Source of the DNA: Parachlorella kessleri | Lineage: Eukaryota > Chlorophyta > Trebouxiophyceae > Chlorellales > Chlorellaceae | Reading direction: 5' to 3' | Assembly: GCA_001598975.1 (NCBI GenBank) | Contig: BBXU01000723.1 | Coordinates: 1 to 51,922, forward strand | Length of the DNA: 51,922 nucleotides | In this document: piece after piece, positions 34,855 to 44,592 of the stretch | How the letters are laid out: each line of letters begins with the position of its first letter | Position numbering within the stretch: position 1 is the stretch's first letter | Program-made: the position numbers and the translations under genes | The notes under the pieces: model-generated | Told to the model about the DNA's origin: nothing | What the model saw: the letters and a program-made list of their open reading frames with translations, nothing else | The model's database searches: none

Positions 34855-37800
34855 ATGTCACAACACGCCGTCTGGCAACACCGCACTGGATGGTTTCGGA
34901 GTAGGCCCCAGTTCACCGCAAGAAGCAGGGTTGCAATTGCATTGCATAGAAGGCGCTCTGTGGGAGTGATGGCAAGTCTAAGCATATTCCTAGGCCTTGA
35001 CGTGGGGACGCAGGGAACAAAGGTGAATCCCTTCTCTACATCTCCAACCTCTATGAATTCACGCAACTTGCCTTCGCCCTTTGGCGAAGGAATGATCAGG
35101 CACTCAGTGCGCATCCCTTTCGAGCAGTGGCTTTGTTTTTGTTCAGGTGTTGGCTTACGACGCTGGCACCAAGGAGGCAGTGGGGAGGGGCTCAGTTGCA
35201 TACAGTGTGACTAGGGATAGGTGTGCAATAAGCTTTTTGGGCAGCTGCACTCACGCCTATGCTCAGAAGGGTTGGCCGCTCAAGTTTGCCAAACATCGCC
35301 AAATGAAGCAGCTGGCCCCTGCCAAGCTTCTCTTTCACCCATCCCTGCCACGTAAGCTCCACTAGTCCTGGGTTCTGTCAAGCACTTTCCTTGGGGTTGC
35401 AGGCCTGGCCAAGCAGAGCAAGCCCCCTCGTTATGGGTGGAGGTGAGGAGTTGCATGGAGTCGTTGTTGTTGGCAATGTACAGCTGCCATAACCCTGTTG
35501 CACACTGCAACCCGTGCAGTGTGTTGCTAAACACGTCTACACAACAGCTTGAGGTTGCCGCTGTCCAGAACTATAATTCTATTGTGCTTCCTGTGGGACT
35601 GTCACTGGTTGGTGTGGCAGCACCACTGTGGCAGCCCAGCACAGTGAGTCGTCTTCGTGGCCACAAGTGGCAAGTGTGTGCTGGTACCAGGCGGTGAAAG
35701 ATGCGATCCATGATGCTCTGGAGGATATTGACCCCAGCAGTGTGAGGGGCATTGGCGTCTCTGGGCAGCAGCATGGCCTTGTTGCCCTTGACAGCGAGCT
35801 AAAGGTGGGCTGCTGGCCTGGTGGGTTCCTGATGATAACTTGGCCACATGTTTTCTTACACAGATGTGTATGTCCCCTTTAAAGTCGGCGCTAGTGGGCT
35901 TGGTTGCATGTGAGTATGAGCGCTTTGCGTCCTGCCTGTGGAAGTTAAGCGCGACTTACTGACAGCCCAAAAGGCACTGTAGGCTAGACCTTCCAGCAGG
36001 CAGGGCCGTCTGAAGGACGGGTGGGTGGGTCTGTGTGTGTGTGCAGGTCATCCGTCCAGCCAAGCTCTGGTGTGATGTTGAGTCCGCGGAGGAGGCTGCC
36101 GAGCTGTCGCGGCTATTTGGCACCACCCTGGTGCCATCATTCACAGGCATGTGCACTGCAGCGCTGGCGCAGTGTGCGATATCACGAGGGCGACATTGAC
36201 ACATGGCTACCAGCTCCTCTTTTGGCGGGGCACTGGCCGGTTTGTTGCTGCTGGAGAGTAAAGATCCGCCAGCCTGGCAGGGGCACCGTGGGTAGCTGAG
36301 GGCATCCGAAGCCCCAGCTGGGCCACCAAATAGCCACACTGGGCAGCAGCCAGCTAGGTGACCCGTTTACCATGGCTAGCACATGGCTTGGGTGGCAGGC
36401 TTCAGTACTACTGGCGCAAGGTGTCTCACACCGAACACACCATTGCCACTTAGCGCGAGTGCAATCTTGGCTGCCCTGCTGGCTGCAGCGACCAAGCTGC
36501 TGTGGATGAAGCGCCACGAGCCCGACAACTTTGCCCGCCTGGCACATGTGCTGCTGCCCCACGACTACATCAACTGGTGGCTGACAGGGAGGCTGGCCAT
36601 GGAGGTAGGCTGCGGTGTTGTTCAGCACGGTACCCTTGTGACGTATCAATAAACCATGGGCTGCCTGTATATATTTTGCATGTTCCCACGGCCGCCTGTG
36701 CATAATACAGCACTGTTGGGCGAGCTGTTCAAGCAACATAAGGGTATGAAAACTTGCATGTCCTGAGTCTAATAGTAGGGATAAGCACAGTGTCAGACGG
36801 TTGCAGGGTGCTGGCACCTGGCAGCGCAGTTGCATCCAGGCCTGGGCTGCCCGGGTACCTGGTGTGCTCATCAACATAGCCACTTGCTGAGGCTCTGTGC
36901 ATCCTGGTTAATCCCAGGCCCATATGTTGAGGACTCGCGGCCGCAGCGGTATGACAGGCTAGACCATATCTCCCAAGGCATGTGCCCGCACCTCATACTG
37001 ATCAGCCAGCCATGTATCAAACCCTACTTGCTCGCCATGTCTTCGGCCTGCAGGCCAGCGATGCCAGTGGCACCGGGCTCTTCGACTCAGAGAACCGCAG
37101 CTGGAACGAGCAGCGCATGACTGCCATCGACTCGAAGCTCCCTGGCTGCTTCCCTGAGCTACTGGGGCCCCAGGAGGTGGTTGGGACCCTCAGGCCGGAG
37201 GTTGCCAAGGAGCTGGGACTACCCGAGGATGTCCTCGTCAGCCCAGGTGCTGAAGGGCTGTACAGAAGTGCTAGAGAACAGCCCACTTGCGGCTGGCTGG
37301 GATGTCATGGTCCAAGGTGTCGTGTGATGACTGTGAGTTGGTGTGTTGTACCAGCTAGTCCAGGCTATGCTACTTAGCTCGCGTCCAGGTGGCACTGTGC
37401 GGACCAGTTGCCTGTGCTGATTACACCACTTAAGCTGCCGACAACCCTATGCGGCTGTTCGTTCCCAGGAAGTTCGCTACTTGGCTGATCCTCATAACAG
37501 CACCAATGCGGCCTGGACATGGGATCCCTTCCATCAGCAGTTCGCGCATACATTCCAGTGTGCTTAGCCTGCGCCTCCGGAGGACTCTCGTCACGTCCGA
37601 ATGTCCCCTTGCATGCCAATAGCAGCGCTCACAGGTGGTTGCTACCCTAGCAGCCTAAATAAAGGTGAGTAGGTGCAGCCTTGAAACCCAGGAACCCATG
37701 AAGGCTGGGTTGCAGGCGGCGGCGACAACGCCATGTCAGCTTTGGGCGCTGGCGCCGTCCAGGACGGCACGTGGGTGCTCTCATTGGGGACATCAGGTGG

Positions 37801-40800
37801 GTGCGGTCACATTACATAACCCCGTGGCACCTTCATGGCTGCCTGGCTTGGCGGGGCCCTTGGGCGCCCCGGCGGGGCTGCACTTGCCTCCATGCCCAAG
37901 CTGAAGCAGTTCCATGCAGTGTATGCTGGCTAGAAGTCTAGCTTGCTGTTCTCCCCCACATGCGCGTGAACGCTCCAGGAGCTGCGAAGTCCCTGTTGTG
38001 TGTTTGTTGAAAGCAGGCACGCTGTTTGGCCCCAGCAGCAAGGCAGTCCTGGACCCCAGCTGCGTCATCTGCCCCTTCTGTGATGCCACCGGCAAGTGGC
38101 TGCCCCTGCTCTGCACCATCAACTGCACCGGCGTGACAGAGGAGGTAGGTGCCATGCAAATAATGAAACACAAGGAAGCACCACAGGTTAAATGCCTGCA
38201 GACCAGACTGTGATACTACCCTTACAAACTACCGTGGTCAAGCATGCTGCTTTGTGGTCTGGCGGAACGCCCTCTCCTCTTTTATCTTAAGCTGAAGCCG
38301 GGTAGCCATGCTGCCATCCCCGATTCGGCCCCGCACAACAGGCAGATACTGCCGGAAGACCACCACGGGTCGCCGCTGCGCATCAGACAACATGCTGCCT
38401 TCTTGTACCATTCCCTTGCCTTCCTGGGCCCCTTAGGCTCGCATTGCCACTGTGCCCTGCCGCGGCTGTTGCAGGTGCGGTTTGCCTTCGACATGACCCA
38501 CCAGGAGATCACGTCGTTAGCAGCAAAGGAGCCGCCCGGGTGCCGTGGGGCCGCCTTCTTACCGTACCTTGGCGGCGAGCGGACCCCCAACTGGCCGCAC
38601 GCAACGGGCGCCATCCTGGGTGGGTGGATGCTTTGATGGGTGGGTGGGTGGATGCTTGGTGGGTGGGTGGGTGGGTGGGATGGTGGGTGGGTGGGTGGGT
38701 GGAGAGTTTGGTGGGCGGGTGGGTGGGTGGGGAAGGAGGCACGCTCACTGCCCACTTCCGCGCAACCCAGGACTGCTGGTCCTGGCAGTTGAGGTTGGGA
38801 CTCTGTCCTGGCAGCGGCTGTGCACCCGGCTTAGTGCCAGGAGGACAGCGCCAGGGCTGGAGTGTGTGCAAGCGACGCCCAAGTGGCTGTCTTTCTGGCC
38901 GCAGCCCAGAATGCAGTGGCAGGGCAGGCAGAGCACCTTGTGTGTGAAATGACCAGGGGCTACTATGCTTGGTGTTTTGAGCTCAGGCTCACTTGCCCTG
39001 CATTCCCACTTGTGTGTTTGTGTTTGGTGAAGGCGGCAATCGATGTGGATCAGAGAGGAGGTATGGGTACACTGGACTGACAGGTTATGTGTCTGTCTTC
39101 TTGATGTTGCCGTCCTTCCCAACCAGGCCTAGCTACTCCGCCCTTTGCTTTGCTGCCAGCGGAACTTCCCTCCCTTGTCCTTGTGGGATTTTGTTCCTGG
39201 TATTGGTGATTGTAGGAGGGTAGGACAAACATAGGACAGGTGGCTGGATCTGCCAGGGCCAAACGCATGGTACGCCCTATGTTGGCTTGAGTTTCCACGT
39301 CAGTAGGTCCCGCTTGGGATAAGCGAGGTCCACTGGAAGGCCAGTGATGCGGCCAGCCACTCGAGCGTGGGCAGCACCGAGGGAGGTGGAAGGGTGTGTA
39401 TGCAGGCCTGCGCCCCGGCTTTTTCTCCCCTGGTCTCATCTACCGCGCCGCTATGGAGGGAGCCAGCTTCTCGCTGCTGGCTGGCATGCGGCGGCTTGGG
39501 GCATATGGCCTGGAGGCCAAGGAGCTGAGGGTGGTGGGAGGCGGCTCCAACAACCAGCTGTGGCGGCGGGTTCTGGCAGGTGATGCTGACACGCATGCCA
39601 GGCTGGTGCGCATGCCAGTGGGTGGGTTATTAAGGAGGGCTGTCAAGCAAGGGCTGGCTTGCTGGAGGTGTGCTGCAAGGGCCGCAGCACCCAGGTATCC
39701 GTAGGTGCTCAGGAAGGGCACGCGCAGGGACACAGCCAAGGGAGGCCCTGGGCCGTCTGCACTGCTGGCTGCCTGAGGCAGAGCGGCTGCCTGCTGTTTG
39801 CACCCACTACCTTTGGTGGCTGCGGCAGTCGCACAGGGAGTTGGTGCACATGCCTGCAGATACCTTCCAACTGCCGCTGCGGTTCCCCGTGGAGGCAGAG
39901 ACAGCGGCCCTGGGGGCAGCCCTGCAGGTAAGGCACACGCACGGCGATTGTGGCACTATGGTAACAGCTGCACTTTGCTGCCTGCCCGCCTGCACAGTCA
40001 ACGGCACACGTCCTTGCCTAAACTAGACTAGACCTGCCTATGGCGGAAGGCGATGTGGCGAGCTGACACACAGTGAGCTGGCCTGGCAGGGCGGCGTGCT
40101 GAGCATGCTCCGGGTGCCTGAGTTTTTTAGTGTGGGCCTGTCCGGCGCGCTGCGGCGCAGGCTTCTGCCTTGCTTTGACGATGGCAGCAGGTCGTGTGAT
40201 GGAACCGGTATAGCTGGACGCTGACAGTGCTGGATGCAAAGTGACACCTGGGTGTCTAGCCGGTCTATAGCCAGCGGTATATGTCCCCACCGGCAGCTCA
40301 GGCATGTGAGCACCGGGTCTTGCACATTCCCGCGTTGGCCTCCTTGCGAGCCGGCAGCTGCCTTGCAGATGAAGGACCCCTCCCCTGGTTGGGCTACCTT
40401 GAGAACAGTCCTATTCCCTCTACCCCCCCTTGACAGGCTGCTGCTGTCCATGCCGGGGTGAGCGTTGAGGAGTATGTGCTCCAGCATCCACCACAGCTAG
40501 AAGACCATGTAGTGCAACCCAGCCACCTGGTGAGTCCCCTTGGACAAACATGTCTTTCAAGGACGGAAGCCTATGGGCGGGGAGACCGCAGCTGCAGGAG
40601 CCTCAGTTGTGCGTGCTAGGCAGACCGACTGGGTCCGGAGGCTTGCATTAGGCGAAGTGTTTGAGAGGAAAAGTGGTGCAGCACCCATCCATCTCTGTAG
40701 GCCATGTATGGGAGACCCGGACACCTGGCGATTCTGGGTTATTGCGTGGAAGGGTAGTGGGGCTAGTGACTGTCAATTGCAGGAATGAGGATTTTGGGTC

Positions 40801-41037
40801 TGTAATACGCTTTGCAAACGCTATGTGTATAGTATCTAGTTATGCAGTGGGGCACGTGCAGGTAAACCTCAGCACTTGCTGCCTTGATGCACCAATACCT
40901 ACCAGGCACAAAATTTCGTTGACTGGCAACCGCCCCCCCACCTGGCCTTCCAGGTTGCTGACGCCTACAATCAAGCCTTCAAAAGATTCGAGCAGTGGGG
41001 TGAGCACTTGTTCGTCAACGGAGGCGCTGCCACATGA
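34855..41037 (+). CDS. XK: Xylulokinase, XylB-type (FGGY family)
   Basis: Fourteen exons: 34855-35022, 35147-35220, 35403-35442, 35691-35804, 36047-36146, 36489-36604, 37054-37246, 37716-37796, 38017-38144, 38475-38619, 39406-39579, 39860-39927, 40437-40529 and 40954-41037 (TGA); 525 residues from the first ATG, or 487 from the internal ATG at 34969. All phases are consistent. It would phosphorylate D-xylulose with ATP to xylulose 5-phosphate. Visible motifs: LGLDVGTQGTK (phosphate-binding loop), SGQQHG and RPAKLWCD (sugar contacts), ATKLLWMKRHEP, GGGDNA with the catalytic Asp, LSLGTSG, FLPYLGGERTP, and VVGGGSNNQLWR (second ATP motif). The XylB-like wording differs from the animal/plant cytosolic form. 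The 38-residue N-terminal extension is basic, with no acidic residue and Arg/Ser/Thr-rich, like an organelle transit peptide. The intron after 36146 needs a GC donor (GCATGT). Intron 10 begins inside a GGTG repeat array. Confidence 0.92.
38619..38733 (+). repeat. GGTG/GGGTGG minisatellite at a splice donor
   Basis: Dozens of near-perfect GGTG units with a few interruptions fill the start of xylulokinase intron 10. The donor GTGGGT itself is part of the array. The G-rich strand is the transcript strand and has many GGG runs that could form quadruplexes. Confidence 0.95.
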
Positions 41038-41280
41038 CGACTGCATTCTACTCACAAAACTCAACAAGGGAAGCCTGTCCTGCTGCACACCAAAGTAGGC
41101 ATAGTTATGTGCCGCGGCAGCATGTAAGTGTTTAAGCCTTGGAATTGCTAGGTGATGCTCTGCGACTGGACAGCTTTTGGCTCCTCCTAGGTTCACATGG
41201 GCCTATGTCATTGCTAGGGAAAACTTGGGTGCTGGCCAGCAGGTCGGCTGCTGCCTTCCAAAGGTGACGCTACCGGTCCT

Positions 41281-41305
41281 TGTAACACTGATGGTTGGTG
41301 TTACA
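41281..41305. terminator. Palindromic TGTAA element, candidate two-way poly(A) signal
   Basis: TGTAACAC (41281-41288) and its exact reverse complement GTGTTACA (41298-41305) flank a 9-nt spacer. Each strand therefore reads TGTAA. It lies 244 bp after the xylulokinase stop and about 546 bp after the CWC15 stop, in their shared 3' spacer. Use as a signal is inferred. Confidence 0.5.
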
Positions 41306-41341
41306 TCACCCTTCATGCCCACATGCCCTACAATTGCATCT

Positions 41342-41402
41342 AGTCCTGTTCGTACAGCTCAACTCTCACTCCCTGTTCGCACTATCTGCCACCATGCTAA
41401 TA
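41342..41402. repeat. Dispersed ~61-bp repeat, copy 1
   Basis: This matches 48594-48655 at all but about three positions (unit starts AGTCCTGTTCGTA and ends CATGCTAATA). Both copies lie in spacers between convergent genes. Confidence 0.85.
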
Positions 41403-41850
41403 TGTATACCACGTCCTGGCAACATATGTCTCACATGGCAGGCATACCCTCTACACTCAGCCACTGCCTATCACAGCAACAGTGCCGGCATCCCAAACAC
41501 AGCATGGGCCTGTTAATGCCAGATGAACGAGAGACCAACTGCGACCAGCCCTGCCAGAAAAGATCACCCCTCCTCCATTACCTGCCACCATCTGTAATCT
41601 CACCAAGCTGCTCCGCCCACATGACTAGCAGTGCACAAGGAGTCTCCACACCTAGCACTGCGGCACATGACAGCCATGCTCCTGCATACTCCCGATTGTT
41701 ATGAGACCTAACGGGGCATCAGTGCGCTACCTCACCACCAATATGCCCCTCCGCAAGCTAACCTTCTACTATACACTCACTCGACATCCCAACTTCGATC
41801 ACTGGACAGGGCGCCTCTGCCATGGCCACCAATGCACGAACTGCTGCACA

Positions 41851-44144
41851 TCACTTGACATATCGCTCTAGGAACCTGCGGTGGAAGTCGTTGCGTATTG
41901 TGTCATTGATGAACCTCTTCTGGGCCTTGGGCTCGCCGCGAGTCTGGTTCTTGAACACAACGTCGTCGTCCCACCGCCGCTTCATGGTGAAGTCTCCGCC
42001 TTGGAGCTGCACCGGGGGGGGGGGGAGCGGTTTTTAGTCATTGCATACCATACCTTGAAACCACACAGGCCAATGTTGATAAACCCAACGCGCAGTTCAA
42101 ATAGCATACTCCAGAGCATGACTGCAACGCCCCCTGTCATAACAGTTCACCTACAACTCTTTTTCCAAAACCAGCCACACTTGCTGAATATATTCCAATA
42201 CTGAACGGCTTGCTCACTATACCGTGTGGCCCACTACCGCAGGCGCGGACCACCCCAAGCAAGCCGTCCAAACAGGCACAAATTATGCATCCGTCAGACT
42301 ACAAAGATGCCCATCAAGTCCAGTGGCAAGAACAAAAACACAAGTGGCGCCCTGCAACGGGATCGCCTCGAGTCCCGCCCCTACCTGCAGCCGCTCCTGC
42401 AGCAAAGGGTTCCCCCTTGCCAGCTCCTTTGCATCTTGGGCTGCCGCTGCCGCCGCCTCTGCCGCCGCCTTGCGAGCCGCCTCCTCCGCCCTCTCCTTCT
42501 TGATCCGCTCCAGCTCTGCTAAAAGCTCGGCCTCGTCATCCTGCAGGCATCGTTCGAGGGACCATGGCAGTGACAGCGATGGAAGGTGTGGCAACGCGAC
42601 CGCGTAGGCGAAGTCCGGGGATGGTGAAAAGCAGAGGGAGCAAGGGGAGGCGGCCTGTAGCCAACCTGTGCTGTCCAGGGCGCCAGCGAACCAGTCTCAA
42701 ACATGCCGTGCTACCTGGGTTGCACAGCACTGCAGGAGAGATGTGGTGTGAAGCAACTGCCATGCCAAGACCAGGGCAGATCTACCTGTGTGGCTGTTGC
42801 ACTGCTGCTGCTGCTGCTGCTGCAGCCTTCCTCAAGCCAAGCTGGCGAACTTCGCTGCAACTTACCACAGGGCACTGCTGACACTGTTGCCACTGAGTAT
42901 ACCTACTAGAACCAGCATCATTACACTCCCAAGGCTTCTGCCAGAGGTGGTATGGACCCTGACTCACCTCATCATCATCCGACTCATCAGAGTCATCGGC
43001 ATCCTCATCGTCCTCATCATCTGCATCGACCGCCTTCGGCACAAGCATGCGAGGCTTGGCCCCGGCCTCGCCCGGCTCTGCTGCTGCCTCTAACAGCTTC
43101 AGGTCCTGCTGCCGCTCCTCTGCAAGGGGCACACGTCGCCTTGTGGGCTGTAACGCTGCACACAACGCCGGCCATCACTTGTGCAGGCATGTGGCTGACA
43201 AGGAGCTCCACACAGGCAGCAGTCCCCAGGACTGCAGCAGACCAGAGCGCGGGACGCAACAGGCCGGCCCAAGCCAATGCGGCGGCTGCGGAGCCGCAAG
43301 CCATGCCCCTGACACCCACCCTCGAAGTCGCGTGTCCTGGACTTGAAGTGTTTGCGCTCCTTCTCTTCCAGCTCCGCCTGCAATGCCGCAACACAACCCA
43401 AGCTCGCACAGCGCAGGCTCAGCAGGTACGGCACAATGCAGCCTATCTGTCTTGGCTTCGTGTGGTGGGCGTCGTGCGGCCATGTCTCATGGAGCACTTG
43501 CACGCTCGCTCCACAGGAAGCTGACCGAGCCCTCCTACCAACAGGACCTGCAGGACCCCATTGTCCACAAAGCAGCGCCACTGTCCTCGTAGGCAGACCA
43601 TTCGGTGGTATGCTAGCAGTATATACCCATGGCACTCACTCGCAGGTCCCTGTCCATCAGGTCAGCCCCAACAGCCTGGCCTTGTTGCCTGCGCCATACA
43701 AATCAGGGGGGGAGGGGGCACACAGTGGGCTGGTTTATCCAAATCGCGGCTTTCTCCCCTACAGAGCTTGCGTTGAGGGGCCCGCTGGGGAGCCCCAGGC
43801 ACCAATAACAGCACTGTCCAGTCACAGCACCACCTCTACCTGCTACAAAAACTCACCGGCAGACCAGCAGCAGCACCCCACTCTGTCACCTGAACTTCAG
43901 TTCTGTGTGGCTCGGCATGTCCTTGGCGCTGCGCATCTTGCTGGGGACATAGATGCGCATGCCGCCTTGCTCCTCTCCACCCTGGAACCAGGCGGAAAGT
44001 AAGAAGCTCTCTCCATCACGCTGGTAAAGTTGGATCAGTAGTCCTTGCGTCCAGCCATACCCAGCTGGCCATTGGGCGCTTGGGAGCACGAACTCAGGGA
44101 CCCACCACTGCCGGGGCCCATGTTGGCCTATGTGCGGTTGTCAT
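41851..44144 (-). CDS. CWC15: Spliceosome-associated protein CWC15
   Basis: Minus-strand exons: 44109-44144, 43890-43981, 43640-43688, 43320-43377, 42968-43119, 42385-42540 and 41851-42006 (TGA); 699 nt, 232 residues, close to the family's usual length. The N-terminus [14 protein letters not shown] is followed by [18 protein letters not shown]. Then come DLMDRDLR and [11 protein letters not shown], an acidic stretch with [21 protein letters not shown], and a charged helix ([19 protein letters not shown], then ARGNPLLQ). The C-terminus has [12 protein letters not shown] and [19 protein letters not shown]. This is the full Cwf15/Cwc15 pattern. The protein belongs to the Prp19/NTC-associated group and sits in the catalytic spliceosome core in the nucleus. 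The first donor (GTGGTG) is atypical but gives exact family sequence across the junction. The last acceptor follows a run of twelve C residues. Confidence 0.95.
42014..42025. repeat. G12 run (C12 on the CWC15 transcript strand)
   Basis: Twelve G on the plus strand form an all-C pyrimidine tract directly before the acceptor of the last CWC15 exon, which starts at 42006. Confidence 0.9.
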
Positions 44145-44592
44145 GGTGCGTGCCTGTCCTCAGACCCAGTGCCCTGCAGAGTATGAAGCCTTGAGTTAAG
44201 CAGGCGCTCGGAAGAGTCCTTGTCAAGGCAAAAGAGCTACTGTGCTTGTGTGCTCCTGTTGCTGCACTCACAACTGTTCCTTCAAAAGGTTTCGCCTCAA
44301 CTTAACTCCGCCGTGGCCTGCCTGCAATGACGCAAGATGACCAGTGCGCTGAGGCTTGGCTGAGGACACACTACAAAACAACAATAAGTATCGCAACCAC
44401 AGCCGCAAATCACCAGTCCTGAAGGACACCTCGGTAAACACCCGCGCCTGCTGTGCTCTGGCAGTGCTGCGGTCACTTGCAGTTATGTGTGATGCCGCGG
44501 CATGCCGTCGCTTACAGGGCGCCTATCTGTCTCGCGATTAGGCCCTTGGGCCTGTTATTCATTTTCAATCAGGGGTGCCAATATAGCTGTTC
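44145..44592. promoter_or_regulatory. Divergent promoter region, CWC15 / BTB-BACK
   Basis: About 450 bp between two divergent start codons. It must hold both 5' UTRs and promoters. No TATA box stands out. Confidence 0.4.

Larger units (their letters stand above)
41038..41850. other. Convergent intergenic spacer, xylulokinase / CWC15
   Basis: This holds both 3' flanks, a TGTAA palindrome (41281-41305) and one copy of a dispersed repeat (41342-41402). Open frames here lack recognisable domains. Confidence 0.55.

Noticed and set aside
42801..42826. CTG run in a CWC15 intron
   Set aside because: An ordinary short triplet run; no sign of coding use or expansion.
43343..44002. Plus-strand open frame of 219 codons over CWC15
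   Set aside because: It spans CWC15 exons and introns without regard to splice sites and has no recognisable domain; CWC15 is certain on the other strand.
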